Shown here piece after piece: positions 1 through 8,156 of a stretch of DNA of 37,778 bases (the stretch's first letter is position 1; every line of letters begins with the position of its first letter). The notes beneath the pieces are model-generated. The model was not told the origin of the DNA and searched no databases. It saw nothing but the letters and a program-made list of their open reading frames with translations. The position numbers and the translations under genes were made by a program. Source of the stretch: Alphaproteobacteria bacterium (lineage in GTDB: Bacteria > Pseudomonadota > Alphaproteobacteria > Rickettsiales > JABCZZ01); contig JABDAT010000001.1 of assembly GCA_013288985.1 (NCBI GenBank), forward strand, positions 92,389 to 130,166, given 5' to 3'.

Positions 1-84
1 GGCTTTAGATGTGGGATAGGTGATAAGCCCCACGCGATCAAACATGAAACTCACGCTCCCCGTTTCCCCCATATTGCCATTGAG
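1..84 (-). other. inverted central piece of yebC (junction near 82-86)
   Basis: Read on the minus strand, this stretch is open throughout and encodes a peptide containing [19 protein letters not shown], which is the well-conserved middle of YebC/PmpR-family proteins. In an intact gene it lies about ten codons upstream of the AGADN motif. Here AGADN follows on the plus strand from base 84, so the two adjacent parts of one gene face each other. The plus-strand frame of the C-terminal part has a stop at 81-83, so no continuous yebC can be read. This is either a true small inversion or a chimeric or fold-back join at the end of the cloned or assembled molecule. I think the artefact is more likely because it sits exactly at the window edge. 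Confidence 0.8.
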
Positions 85-359
85 CAGGTGCCGATAACTG
101 CGAATCCGATAAAGAGCGCCATCAAATCACCTGCTCACCGGAAAACTTCGCCCAAGTGCGCGAAGTATTGGAAAAGAAACTGGGCGAACCGCAATCAGCC
201 AAGCTCACATGGCTGCCCAAATCCGGCGCACCCATTGATGAAGAACAGGCGCGCGCCCTGTTTAAGATGATCGATATATTAGAGGATAACGATGACGTGC
301 AGGAAGTCTTCGCCAACTACGAAATTGCCGAAGATATCCTTGAACGGTTGAGTGCGTAA
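84..359 (+). CDS. yebC: YebC/PmpR-family regulator, C-terminal part only
   Basis: This is the C-terminal third of a YebC/PmpR-family protein, a group known as transcriptional regulators and, for some members, translation factors helping ribosomes at proline-rich stretches. Visible motifs are AGADNCESD at the start, [16 protein letters not shown], then [11 protein letters not shown] and the family-typical [16 protein letters not shown] near the end. The open frame can be followed up to base 84, where it meets the inverted yebC piece, so the true N-terminus is not present in this orientation; the GTG at 156 is internal, not a start. The stop codon overlaps the ruvC start by one base (TAATG). 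The yebC-ruvC-ruvA order is common in proteobacteria and supports the identification. Confidence 0.85.
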   Translation, partial: AGADNCESDKERHQITCSPENFAQVREVLEKKLGEPQSAKLTWLPKSGAPIDEEQARALFKMIDILEDNDDVQEVFANYEIAEDILERLSA

Positions 360-853
360 TGCATGCCAATCTCATTCTCGGCATCGATCCCGGCCTGCAG
401 CGCACTGGTTATGGCATCATCAAGCAAAGCGGCAATACATTATCGCTTGTCACTTGCGGCGTCATAAAATCCGATGCGTCTGACGATCTTGCTTATCGTC
501 TTAAATTACTGAGCGATGGGGTGAATGAAGTCATAAAGCAGTTTGCTCCTCATGAAGCAGCAATTGAAGAAACATTTGTGAGCGTCAATGGCATGTCTAC
601 ACTGAAACTGGGGCAGGCGCGCGGTGCATTATTGCTGACGCTTGCAAGGGCGCAGTTGCCGATTGCTGAATATGCGGCGACGCTGGTCAAGAAAAGTATC
701 GTAGGTGCCGGACGTGCTGATAAGAATCAGGTTGCGCAGATGGTGCAGATGCTGCTGCCAGGATGCGGCAAACATGGCGCCGATGCCATGGATGCGTTGG
801 CGATTGCCATTTGCCACGCACATCACAGGAAGTTCAATAGGTTAGTTTCATAA
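359..853 (+). CDS. ruvC: Holliday junction endodeoxyribonuclease RuvC
   Basis: RuvC cuts Holliday junctions symmetrically during recombinational repair, as a dimer acting with the RuvAB branch-migration motor. The 164-residue length is normal. It opens with the RNase H-fold motif GIDPGLQRTGYGI. The four acidic catalytic positions can be matched to D10, E70 (in AAIEETFV), D142 and D145 (in GADAMDALAIA). The start ATG overlaps the yebC stop by one base, so the two are probably co-transcribed and translationally coupled. A second ATG lies four bases on but in another frame. Unusually, ruvA does not follow directly: a 553-codon unrelated gene lies in between, and ruvB is not found in the window. 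Confidence 0.95.
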   Translation: MHANLILGIDPGLQRTGYGIIKQSGNTLSLVTCGVIKSDASDDLAYRLKLLSDGVNEVIKQFAPHEAAIEETFVSVNGMSTLKLGQARGALLLTLARAQLPIAEYAATLVKKSIVGAGRADKNQVAQMVQMLLPGCGKHGADAMDALAIAICHAHHRKFNRLVS

Positions 854-881
854 CTCTAAGCAGTTATTCATCAAATATTAA

Positions 882-898
882 TATAATCCGGCTATAAT
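882..898 (+). promoter_or_regulatory. possible -10 boxes ahead of the 553-residue orphan
   Basis: The AT-rich gap between ruvC and the orphan has two perfect TATAAT hexamers, at 882-887 and 893-898. No convincing -35 hexamer stands at the usual 16-18 base spacing from either. A promoter here would let the orphan, and perhaps ruvA, be transcribed independently of yebC-ruvC. The call rests on the hexamers alone in an AT-rich stretch. Confidence 0.35.
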
Positions 899-926
899 AT
901 ATCTCTGTTTTGAAGCAAAAAGGGAT

Positions 927-2588
927 ATGTCCATGGATATTAAAATGGCAAAAGCGCTCATGGCTGCAACGGGCGCTGTCGCCGGTTTTAATAATGTAAC
1001 CGTGGCGCCTGTTAATGCTCAGGCAATACAAAATACCCAGGCTACACAGGCTGCCGACAGTACCCAGAATAATAACATCATACTAATACCCTTCCCGGCG
1101 CTGGATAATATTTATGATCCTACTGTTACCGGAGGGCAGACGCAAGGATATGTAGCGCAACTTGGCAGTCTTACAGGTCTTCAAGCAAGTTACTTTTCCG
1201 CACCCGTCAATGATCCAAAAACAGGCAAGGGGGATGCTTTTTATATAACTTTACCTGATAATTTTAGGAAGGGCGGAACAGTTATAGACCGATACTATGA
1301 TATTGCCTCCAACACTGATGATGCCAATATACGAATGACGGCAATCAGTCTCATTAAAGATTTGAAAGATCCAAAAGCGCTCTATGGCAATGTCGATACC
1401 GGGAATGTCTCCGATTCCGATAAAGATGCGTTAGGGCAACAAGTTTCGGAGGCATTGTATAATGATGTCATCAGATTTGGTAATCAGGGCGCGGTCGACC
1501 CGGTTATCAGACAGGCTCCTTCAATCATTTATAAGGAATTGCAAAGAGCCTGTGACGAATCAGGGATGCATATTACGCTCTATGGTATTGACAATTCTGC
1601 TGTCAACAATACGCTCAGAGAACAGACCAGCGTGCTTGGCATTAGTGCTGCACAGATAAAACAATATGATGATGCTCATCCGGACGGGCAAAAGTTTTTT
1701 GATGTGTTAAGTAAGAATACGGATATTCACGATATCATTGACCGGATAATTTATCCGCCCCGCTATGATTCACCTGACGCAAGACAGTCCTCAGCGGAAT
1801 TATGTGCGAATAAGCTGAATAAAGAAACATATCTTCCCATGAATGTGATGGATATGGGGCAAGGCAATATCATCTCGTGTCATACAGGTGATGAGAGGCT
1901 GGCGGAAAAAATCGCCGGTCAATTAAACGCAGCCATAAATTCTGCAGGATTTAGGGATATTACCGCGGCTGCATCGTGGGATGAAACTGCAGAAAAATAC
2001 CGCATTGCATTTGATCCGCAATCCACAAAAAATATTATGGCGGCTGGCGACAGATTTTTTAATGACGTTAAATTTCCTGCATTCCATGCCAACGGGGCGG
2101 GGGTTAATCCTTATGTAGAGGATTTGATTACTGCCAATGAGCATAATATACTCCGGGCGGAATTCTCACAGACACTGAAAATTCCCACTCGTTCTGTGGA
2201 GGAAAAAGACGCTACGCTTATCGCATTTGCATGTCCAGGAAAGGGCGATGATGTTAGTGATAAGCGCGCCCAAGCGCTGGTAACTCTATTAAATCAGGCA
2301 TTATCCGCTGGCGCGCCGCAAGCTTCCGTGGGAGATAACCCGCGATGGGAAGTGCGGTTTAATAGCGCTGATATTGAGAAATACGGGCAGGACAAGTTTT
2401 TTGCGGCACTCAGTCCGACGATGCGCGAACAGATACAAGAGGCAGGGCAGCAGAAAGACCAGCAGGCAAATGCAGTACCTTCTGCGCAGTTTCAATCGGA
2501 GCATGTATTTACGGCAACCTTACCTGCATCAGCGCGCACATGGACGCGGCCTGCTCCAGATTCAGGAAAGAGTCCTGCCATCGGTTAG
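927..2588 (+). CDS. unrecognised secreted-looking protein with internal repeat
   Basis: I do not recognise this 553-residue protein. Residues 1-33 look like a weak signal peptide: a lysine-containing start, an alanine-rich stretch LMAATGAVAG, and a possible AQA cleavage site at 31-33. A Gln/Thr/Asn-rich linker follows (34-50). Two segments, about 313-378 and 429-492, look like diverged copies. Each has a beta-strand and cysteine, a Gly-Asp, an amphipathic helix (QLNAAINSAG versus LLNQALSAG), a Trp, and a closing FF pair. The tail (505-553) is rich in Gln, Ala and Pro. An AGGG at 921-924 is too close to the ATG at 927 but well placed for the ATG at 933, so the real start may be 933. The gene looks more AT-rich than ruvC and ruvA on either side, which suggests it was inserted. 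Export is inference. Confidence 0.7.
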   Translation: MSMDIKMAKALMAATGAVAGFNNVTVAPVNAQAIQNTQATQAADSTQNNNIILIPFPALDNIYDPTVTGGQTQGYVAQLGSLTGLQASYFSAPVNDPKTGKGDAFYITLPDNFRKGGTVIDRYYDIASNTDDANIRMTAISLIKDLKDPKALYGNVDTGNVSDSDKDALGQQVSEALYNDVIRFGNQGAVDPVIRQAPSIIYKELQRACDESGMHITLYGIDNSAVNNTLREQTSVLGISAAQIKQYDDAHPDGQKFFDVLSKNTDIHDIIDRIIYPPRYDSPDARQSSAELCANKLNKETYLPMNVMDMGQGNIISCHTGDERLAEKIAGQLNAAINSAGFRDITAAASWDETAEKYRIAFDPQSTKNIMAAGDRFFNDVKFPAFHANGAGVNPYVEDLITANEHNILRAEFSQTLKIPTRSVEEKDATLIAFACPGKGDDVSDKRAQALVTLLNQALSAGAPQASVGDNPRWEVRFNSADIEKYGQDKFFAALSPTMREQIQEAGQQKDQQANAVPSAQFQSEHVFTATLPASARTWTRPAPDSGKSPAIG

Positions 2589-2641
2589 AAAATGGGCGAT
2601 TTATATTTACATCATGCCCGCACGTTCCTATCCTCATCTTC

Positions 2642-3259
2642 ATGATTGGCAAACTCAAAGGACGTATTGACAGCACAGACGAAGACTCCGTCATCATTGA
2701 CGTAGGCGGCGTCGGCTATCATGTCTTCTGCTCCGCGCGCACACTTGCGGCGCTTCCTGGCAAGGGTGAAGCGGCGGAGCTGATTACTGAAACCCATGTG
2801 CGCGAAGATCATATTCATCTTTTTGGCTTTCCCGATGCTAATGAGCGCGAATGGTTTCGCCTGCTTATGACCGTGCAGGGAGTCGGTGTCAAAATGGCGC
2901 TCGCGATTTTAAGCGTGTTCTCGCCGGAACAATTTGCTCATGCTATTGCTGCCAAAGATACCAAATCGCTCACGCACGTGAGCGGCGTTGGTGCAAAGCT
3001 TGCCGAGCGTCTGACCACCGAGCTTAAAAACAAAGTGGCCAAGCTGCCCACCGGCGCAACGGTGATTAATGCCAAAGGCGCAAAGGTGATGGCGCTGCCC
3101 CCGGCAACCACCAGTGAAGATGCCATATCAGCTTTGGTAAATCTGGGCTATACACGTTCGGATGCCTATAATGCAGTTGCCATGGCTGCAAGCAGGATCG
3201 GCGAAACTGAAAAAGTCGATGATCTCATTAAAGAGAGTTTGAAGCGGCTGGTGCGCTAA
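2642..3259 (+). CDS. ruvA: Holliday junction branch migration protein RuvA
   Basis: RuvA binds four-way DNA junctions as a tetramer and loads the RuvB ATPase. The 205-residue length fits the family. From N to C terminus there is an OB-fold starting MIGKLKGRI, two helix-hairpin-helix motifs (VQGVGVKMALAIL and VSGVGAKLAERL), and a small C-terminal UBA-like domain (TSEDAISALVNLGYTRSDAY) that contacts RuvB. I chose the ATG at 2642 because homologues begin MIGxLxG; the frame runs further upstream, to 2540, but that extension overlaps the preceding gene. No good ribosome-binding site is visible. The stop overlaps the last four bases of the convergent acyl-CoA ligase gene. RuvB, usually the next gene, is missing here and must be elsewhere. 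Confidence 0.95.
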   Translation: MIGKLKGRIDSTDEDSVIIDVGGVGYHVFCSARTLAALPGKGEAAELITETHVREDHIHLFGFPDANEREWFRLLMTVQGVGVKMALAILSVFSPEQFAHAIAAKDTKSLTHVSGVGAKLAERLTTELKNKVAKLPTGATVINAKGAKVMALPPATTSEDAISALVNLGYTRSDAYNAVAMAASRIGETEKVDDLIKESLKRLVR

Positions 3260-4935
3260 GATTTCTGTTCTTTTACTTTTTCTTCAGCAACCAGTTCTTT
3301 TTTCAGTATTTTACCGATGATGGATTTGGGGAGCGTTTCACGAAATTCAATGGCATGCGGCATAGCGTAAGCAGCGATATGCGCCTTTAAATGGGCTTTG
3401 ATATCGGTTTCGTTCACTTCTGCGCCTTCTTTTTTGACAATAAATACTTTAGGCACCTGCACGCGCTGCGGGTGAGGAATGCCGATAACGGCTGCTTCAG
3501 CCACACCTGGATGTTGATAAAGTATTTCTTCGATATTGCGTGGGTAAATATTATAGCCTCCTGAGATGATCATTTCCTTCAGGCGGTCAACGACAAAAAA
3601 GTAGCCTTCCTCGTCCATGGTGCCGATATCGCCGGTGTGCAGGCGGCCACCCCGAATCACGCGGTTGGTTTCTTCGAGCTGATGTATATAGCCGCGCATG
3701 ACCTGCGGCCCGCGTATGCAGATTTCACCGGTCTCGCCTATTCCCATTACTTTATTGGGATTCTCCAAATCAACAATCTCTATAATCGTTTGCGGCAACG
3801 GCAGGCCTATGGAGCCTGGTTTGTTAATCCCAAAAAGCGGATTGGCGGCGACCACAGGAGAGGCTTCTGTGAGGCCGTATCCTTCCACTAGTTTGCAGCC
3901 AGTGCGTTTTTCAAAGGCTGTTTTTACTTCCACCGGCAGCGGCCCGCCGCCGGATAAGCACATTTTGAGCGAAGTCAGATCGTATTTGCCGATGTCTTTG
4001 TAATTGTTGATGGCGGCGAACATAGTGGGTACGCCAGGCATGAGGGTGGGGCGCTTGAAATGAATGTCGTATAAAATGGCTTTCATATCGAACTTGGGGT
4101 GCAGCAGCATGGTGGAGCCGGTATGAATTGCCAGGTTCATTGCCACCGCCATGGCAAAGACATGGAACAAAGGAAGCGCCACCACGAACGTTTCCTCGCC
4201 GTGCTTTAAGCCGGTAAACCACATGCCGCATTGCACGGTGTTGGCGTAGAGATTGGCATGAGTGAGCACCGCGCCTTTGGGAACGCCGGTAGTGCCGCCG
4301 GTATATTGCAGCACTGCGATATCGCTTTTGGGGTGAATGACCGTGTGCAGTGGCGCATCGCTAGATTCGAGCAGGGTGGTAAAGCGTATATGCTTATTGT
4401 CGTCGGGAATGGCGGTAATATCGTTCTTTTTGGCGATCGGAAAAGCGAGCTTTTTGGCGAGTGGCAAGGCCTCCTGGAATTCGCTGACGATAATTTTCTT
4501 GAGTGTTGAATTGCCCAGGCATGCGGCCACTTTGGGGTAGAGCATTTTGAGCGCAAGCGTGATCATAATTTCGGTGGAGGAGTCTTCTATCTGGTGATGA
4601 ATCTCCGGCGGTGAATAGAGCGGATTGTAATTCACCACTGTGCCGCCGGCTTTCAAAATGGCGTAGTAACTCATCACGAATTGCGGACAGTTGGGCATAA
4701 ACAGCCCCACCTTTACGCCCTTAGTCACTCCCATTTTATGAAGGCCATTTGCCAAGCGCCGTACATTATCGGCAAGTTCCTTGTAGCTGTATTTGCGGCC
4801 CATGAAATCAATGGCAGTTTTATGTGGGTAGCGATCTTCGGCCTCATCAAGAAATACGAAAAGGGGATGCTCCTCAATACGGGCATCAAAACGCAGCGAT
4901 GGCGGATAGGATTTAAGCCAGGGATAATTCGGCAT
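3256..4935 (-). CDS. fadD: long-chain fatty acid--CoA ligase (FadD-like)
   Basis: This is an ANL-superfamily enzyme that activates a fatty acid with ATP and joins it to coenzyme A. All core motifs are present in 559 residues: the AMP/ATP loop YTGGTTGVPKG at 211-221, GYGLTEASP at 352-360, HTGDIG at 433-438, the hinge and linker region RLKEMIISGGYNIYPRNIEE at 451-470, and the C-terminal catalytic lysine K542 in PKSIIGKILKKEL. The order and length fit proteobacterial FadD. A medium-chain or other acyl substrate cannot be excluded from sequence. Its start overlaps the end of the upstream unknown gene by 23 bases, so they form a two-gene unit. Its stop overlaps the ruvA stop on the other strand. 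Confidence 0.9.
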   Translation of the reverse strand: MPNYPWLKSYPPSLRFDARIEEHPLFVFLDEAEDRYPHKTAIDFMGRKYSYKELADNVRRLANGLHKMGVTKGVKVGLFMPNCPQFVMSYYAILKAGGTVVNYNPLYSPPEIHHQIEDSSTEIMITLALKMLYPKVAACLGNSTLKKIIVSEFQEALPLAKKLAFPIAKKNDITAIPDDNKHIRFTTLLESSDAPLHTVIHPKSDIAVLQYTGGTTGVPKGAVLTHANLYANTVQCGMWFTGLKHGEETFVVALPLFHVFAMAVAMNLAIHTGSTMLLHPKFDMKAILYDIHFKRPTLMPGVPTMFAAINNYKDIGKYDLTSLKMCLSGGGPLPVEVKTAFEKRTGCKLVEGYGLTEASPVVAANPLFGINKPGSIGLPLPQTIIEIVDLENPNKVMGIGETGEICIRGPQVMRGYIHQLEETNRVIRGGRLHTGDIGTMDEEGYFFVVDRLKEMIISGGYNIYPRNIEEILYQHPGVAEAAVIGIPHPQRVQVPKVFIVKKEGAEVNETDIKAHLKAHIAAYAMPHAIEFRETLPKSIIGKILKKELVAEEKVKEQKS

Positions 4936-5629
4936 GAACAGATGCGGGGGTAAAGTGGGTCATGAAGCCGGTGGGTTTGTCGTCAAGCAGGAATAGATGG
5001 CTGATTCTTTCACACCAGCGGCTTTTAAAGCGTGACTGCAGGCGTGCTTCCAGATCGTCTGCATAGTCGTCGGAGAATTCCTGGAGGGCAAAATAGCTGA
5101 AGCGCGGATGCTGCATGTCAAACAGATCAACATACACCAGAAGATAATCCAGTGTCTTATAAAGCTGAAATTTGTGCTCGATGCGGGCTTCCACCTGTGT
5201 AAATGCCTGGCGTATGAAAACCTCGCGGTAATCCTCATAGGCATTGTGCTCATAGGGGGCAAGCGGCTCAAAAGGCATAAATCCGGCGTAGCGTTTGCCA
5301 AATACATTGCGCTTGCGGCCGGGATAAAGCGCCTGCGTCACCTCCACAGTCTGCACATGCTTTTCGCGGTAAATCTGCCCGTCCATAGACGGGTTATGGG
5401 TAACGCGCACCAGGCAGGGCTCCCCGTGATAGGCCATGGTAAGGGATTTGCCGGTGACCCAGCCTTCCAGGATTTTCTTGATTTCCATGCGTCCTACGTC
5501 GCGGCTGGCCAGTAATTCATCGCCCAGAAGGTTTTTAAGGGCGTTGCTGGTTTCCCAAAGAGAAAGAGGGGTTTGCCAGTGGAACAGGGCATTGTATAAG
5601 TCTTCAGCCTGTCCTAACTGGGTGAGCAT
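4913..5629 (-). CDS. unrecognised 238-residue protein, coupled to fadD
   Basis: I cannot assign a family. The protein is soluble-looking, rich in aromatic and charged residues, with no signal peptide or membrane span. A hydrophobic strand with acidic residues (LDYLLVYVDLFD) follows a charged helix (EARIEHKFQLYK); this vaguely recalls a nuclease-type core but is too weak to use. The gene overlaps the acyl-CoA ligase start by 23 bases, so it is probably co-transcribed and may be translated in coupling with it. That hints at a role near lipid metabolism, but only by position. It is divergent from the ferredoxin-NADP reductase gene, with 84 bases between the two starts that must hold both promoters. 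Confidence 0.7.
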   Translation of the reverse strand: MLTQLGQAEDLYNALFHWQTPLSLWETSNALKNLLGDELLASRDVGRMEIKKILEGWVTGKSLTMAYHGEPCLVRVTHNPSMDGQIYREKHVQTVEVTQALYPGRKRNVFGKRYAGFMPFEPLAPYEHNAYEDYREVFIRQAFTQVEARIEHKFQLYKTLDYLLVYVDLFDMQHPRFSYFALQEFSDDYADDLEARLQSRFKSRWCERISHLFLLDDKPTGFMTHFTPASVHAELSLA

Positions 5630-5713
5630 AGTTAATATGCCCTTTTCTTATATCGTTTTTGTTGCATAATTCCCTTGTGCCTCTTATCCATATTGTGAAA
5701 GAAACGCCTGCAA

Positions 5714-6730
5714 ATGTCAAAACAAACACACGCAACGGATATAGTTATTATTGGTGCCGGCCCGGTCGGACTCTTCGCCGTGTTCGAAGCGGGTATGCTC
5801 AAAATGTCCTGCCACGTCATTGACGCGCTTGATATGGCGGGCGGCCAGTGCGCTGCTCTATACCCTGAAAAACCTATTTATGACATTCCTGGCCATCCGG
5901 CGATTGATGCGTTGGATTTGATTAAAAAGCTGGAAGAGCAGGCGGCGCCTTTTGCTCCCTACTATCATTTAGGGCAGCGGGTAGAGAAGATTGAAAAGAT
6001 TGCCGGTGATATGTGGCAGGTGACGACCAGCAAAAGCACCATTATTACCTGCAAGGCCGTTCTCATTGCTGCCGGATGCGGCGCCTTTGGCCCCAACCGC
6101 CCGCCGCTTGAAGGCATTGAAGAATATGAGGGCAAAAGCGTATTTTATCTGGTGACGCGCCGCGAAGATTTCCGCGGCAAAACCGTGGTCATTGCCGGGG
6201 GTGGCGATTCTGCGGTGGACTGGGCGTTGTCGCTTTCCGAACTTGCCAGGAAAATTTATGTCATTCATCGCCGTCCCAAATTCCGCTGCGCACCTGAAAG
6301 CGCGGCCAAACTGGATGTTTTAGTGGCGAGCGGCAATGTCGAACTGGTGATTCCTTATCAACTCGACGCGTTAAAGGGCAATAACGGCATGCTGCAATCC
6401 GTCAGCGTCAAAACGCTCGACGGCCAGGTGCGCGAATTGGAAGCGGACGTATTGCTGCCCTTCTTTGGCCTGGCAATGGAGCTGGGGCCCATTGCCCATT
6501 GGGGGCTGGGGCTTTATGAGAACCACATCACGGTAGAGCCGTCGACAATGGCAACCAATGTAGCGGGTATTTTTGCCATAGGCGATATTGTCACCTATCC
6601 TGGCAAACTCAAGCTGATATTATGCGGTTTTGCCGAGGCTGCGCAGGCATGTTACGGAATCTATCCCCTAGTGCATCCGGGTGAAGCATTGCATTTTGAG
6701 TATTCGACGAACAAAGGAGTGCCAAAATAA
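5714..6730 (+). CDS. ferredoxin/flavodoxin--NADP reductase, thioredoxin-reductase type
   Basis: This flavoprotein passes electrons between NADPH and ferredoxin or flavodoxin. It belongs to the thioredoxin-reductase-like class of ferredoxin-NADP reductases (338 residues, normal). The N-terminal FAD-binding motif is [18 protein letters not shown]. The middle carries the NADPH-binding motif [14 protein letters not shown] followed by VHRR for the 2'-phosphate. The C-terminal FAD motif is GIFAIGDI. There is no CxxC redox pair, which separates it from true thioredoxin reductase. [19 protein letters not shown] near residue 45 is typical of this class. Its stop overlaps the folD start by one base (TAATG), suggesting one transcript with folD. 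Confidence 0.88.
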   Translation: MSKQTHATDIVIIGAGPVGLFAVFEAGMLKMSCHVIDALDMAGGQCAALYPEKPIYDIPGHPAIDALDLIKKLEEQAAPFAPYYHLGQRVEKIEKIAGDMWQVTTSKSTIITCKAVLIAAGCGAFGPNRPPLEGIEEYEGKSVFYLVTRREDFRGKTVVIAGGGDSAVDWALSLSELARKIYVIHRRPKFRCAPESAAKLDVLVASGNVELVIPYQLDALKGNNGMLQSVSVKTLDGQVRELEADVLLPFFGLAMELGPIAHWGLGLYENHITVEPSTMATNVAGIFAIGDIVTYPGKLKLILCGFAEAAQACYGIYPLVHPGEALHFEYSTNKGVPK

Positions 6731-7674
6731 TGGCGACTATCATTGATGGAAAAGCCTATGCGGCCAAACTGCGCGAGCAGGTGGGCGCGGAAGTGGCTGA
6801 ATTAAAAACCAAGCATAAAATCACTCCCGGGCTTGCTGTGGTATTGGTGGGCGCTGATCCAGCCAGCGAAATTTATGTAAACAGCAAAGGCAAAATGTGC
6901 CGTGAGGCGGGCATGGAATCGTTTGATTTCCGCATGCCCGACACCACAACTGAAGCAGAGTTGCTTGCCAAAATCAAAGCGCTCAATGAAGATAAAAAAG
7001 TAAACGGAATATTGGTGCAGTTGCCGCTGCCTAAGCACATCAATGAATCCGCCGTGATTAATGCAATTGATCCGCTCAAAGATGTGGACGGTTTCCATGT
7101 TATTAACGCCGGCAAACTCGCAACCGGTCAGCAGGGCTTGGTTCCCTGCACGCCGTTTGGCTGCTTGCTGCTGATTAAAAGCGTGCTGGGCGATGATCTC
7201 TCCGGCAAGAACGCGGTGATTATAGGACGCTCCAATATTGTCGGCAAGCCCATGGCAAATCTGCTGCTTAACGCCAACTGCACGGTGACTATCACCCATT
7301 CACGCACCAAGAATCTGGCAGAACTATGTGCGCGCGCCCATATTGTGGTGGCGGCGGTGGGCAAGCCGGAAATGGTAAAAGGCGAATGGATTAAAAATGG
7401 CGCGGTGGTGATTGATGTTGGCATCAACCGCATCACTTTATCGGACGGCTCCAAAAAACTGGTGGGTGATGTCGCCTTTGCCGAAGCCGCAGAACGCGCT
7501 AAAGCCATTACGCCGGTGCCTGGCGGCGTGGGCCCAATGACAATCGCCTGCCTGCTTTCCAACACGGTAAAGGCAGCTTGTCTGCAGCATAACATCCAGC
7601 CGCAAGTTTTCTATCCACCTTATTCGAGTGATTGTTTCACGATATCTCCCAATTCATCTTCAAAGCCGAAATAA
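6730..7674 (+). CDS. folD: methylenetetrahydrofolate dehydrogenase/cyclohydrolase FolD
   Basis: FolD interconverts 5,10-methylene-, methenyl- and 10-formyl-tetrahydrofolate, using NADP, to supply one-carbon units. Conserved points are Y49, K53 and the catalytic K55 (in [12 protein letters not shown]), the [10 protein letters not shown] substrate loop, the NADP-binding [14 protein letters not shown] and the C-terminal [18 protein letters not shown]. At 314 residues it is longer than usual by about twenty. The extra tail is the part that overlaps the 3' end of def on the other strand (7620-7674). It reads like antisense of def rather than a conserved FolD end, so the ancestral stop was probably lost. 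The 10-formyl-THF it makes is the formyl donor for initiator tRNA, whose formyl group def later removes. Confidence 0.95.
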   Translation: MATIIDGKAYAAKLREQVGAEVAELKTKHKITPGLAVVLVGADPASEIYVNSKGKMCREAGMESFDFRMPDTTTEAELLAKIKALNEDKKVNGILVQLPLPKHINESAVINAIDPLKDVDGFHVINAGKLATGQQGLVPCTPFGCLLLIKSVLGDDLSGKNAVIIGRSNIVGKPMANLLLNANCTVTITHSRTKNLAELCARAHIVVAAVGKPEMVKGEWIKNGAVVIDVGINRITLSDGSKKLVGDVAFAEAAERAKAITPVPGGVGPMTIACLLSNTVKAACLQHNIQPQVFYPPYSSDCFTISPNSSSKPK

Positions 7675-8150
7675 TGCATATCCTTGATACGCTCCGGATA
7701 TAATATTCCGTCCAGGTGATCACATTCATGCTGCACGACGCGGGCATGAAATCCGTGCACCGTATGATGTATGGGATTTTCATCCATATCATAGCCGCTA
7801 TAGGTGATATGCGTATAGCGGGGAACAAGCCCGCGCATACCGGGAACACTCAAACATCCCTCCCAGCCATCCCCCATTTCGTCGCCGATGATATGAATGA
7901 CAGGATTGATTAATACCGTAAATGGGATCGATTTTGCATTGGGATAGCGTTCGCTGCTATCAAATCCGAACAGGACAATGCGCTGATTGATTCCAATCTG
8001 CGGCGCGGCAATACCGATGCCGCCTTTTTCCTGCATCGTATCCTGCATATCCTGCACAATTGCGCGCAGTTCCGCTGCCGATCCTGCAAAAGGAACAGAT
8101 GGCGTCGCCAGCTGCGCATTCCCCATTTTTACTACGGATTGTATGGGCAT
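7620..8150 (-). CDS. def: peptide deformylase
   Basis: Peptide deformylase removes the N-formyl group from new proteins using a metal ion, usually iron. The 176-residue protein has all three motifs: GIGIAAPQ at 44-51, EGCLS with metal ligand C99, and HECDH with ligands H141 and H145 and catalytic E142. It ends soon after the last motif and has a short C-terminal helix. The start lies six bases after the mltG stop, so it is probably the last gene of the fabG-acpP-fabF-mltG transcript. That position is unusual, since def is often paired with fmt. Its last 55 bases are also coding for FolD on the opposite strand. Confidence 0.95.
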   Translation of the reverse strand: MPIQSVVKMGNAQLATPSVPFAGSAAELRAIVQDMQDTMQEKGGIGIAAPQIGINQRIVLFGFDSSERYPNAKSIPFTVLINPVIHIIGDEMGDGWEGCLSVPGMRGLVPRYTHITYSGYDMDENPIHHTVHGFHARVVQHECDHLDGILYPERIKDMHYFGFEDELGDIVKQSLE

Positions 8151-8156
8151 AATTGA

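Noticed and set aside
1-84. A single-base frameshift in yebC as the cause of the broken reading frame
   Set aside because: The plus-strand translation upstream of 84 is not YebC-like in any frame, while the minus strand gives a good YebC match, so it is an inversion, not a frameshift.
156-359. GTG at 156 as the start of a small 67-residue gene
   Set aside because: The frame continues upstream to 84 with clear YebC sequence, so this codon is internal to yebC.
5714-6730. Thioredoxin reductase
   Set aside because: The CxxC redox pair is absent and the sequence fits the ferredoxin/flavodoxin-NADP reductase class.
6802-7299. Long minus-strand reading frame opposite folD
   Set aside because: It is a shadow of folD, with no recognisable protein features and no ribosome-binding site. 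The same applies to long antisense frames over murA, hslU, ppdK and panD.
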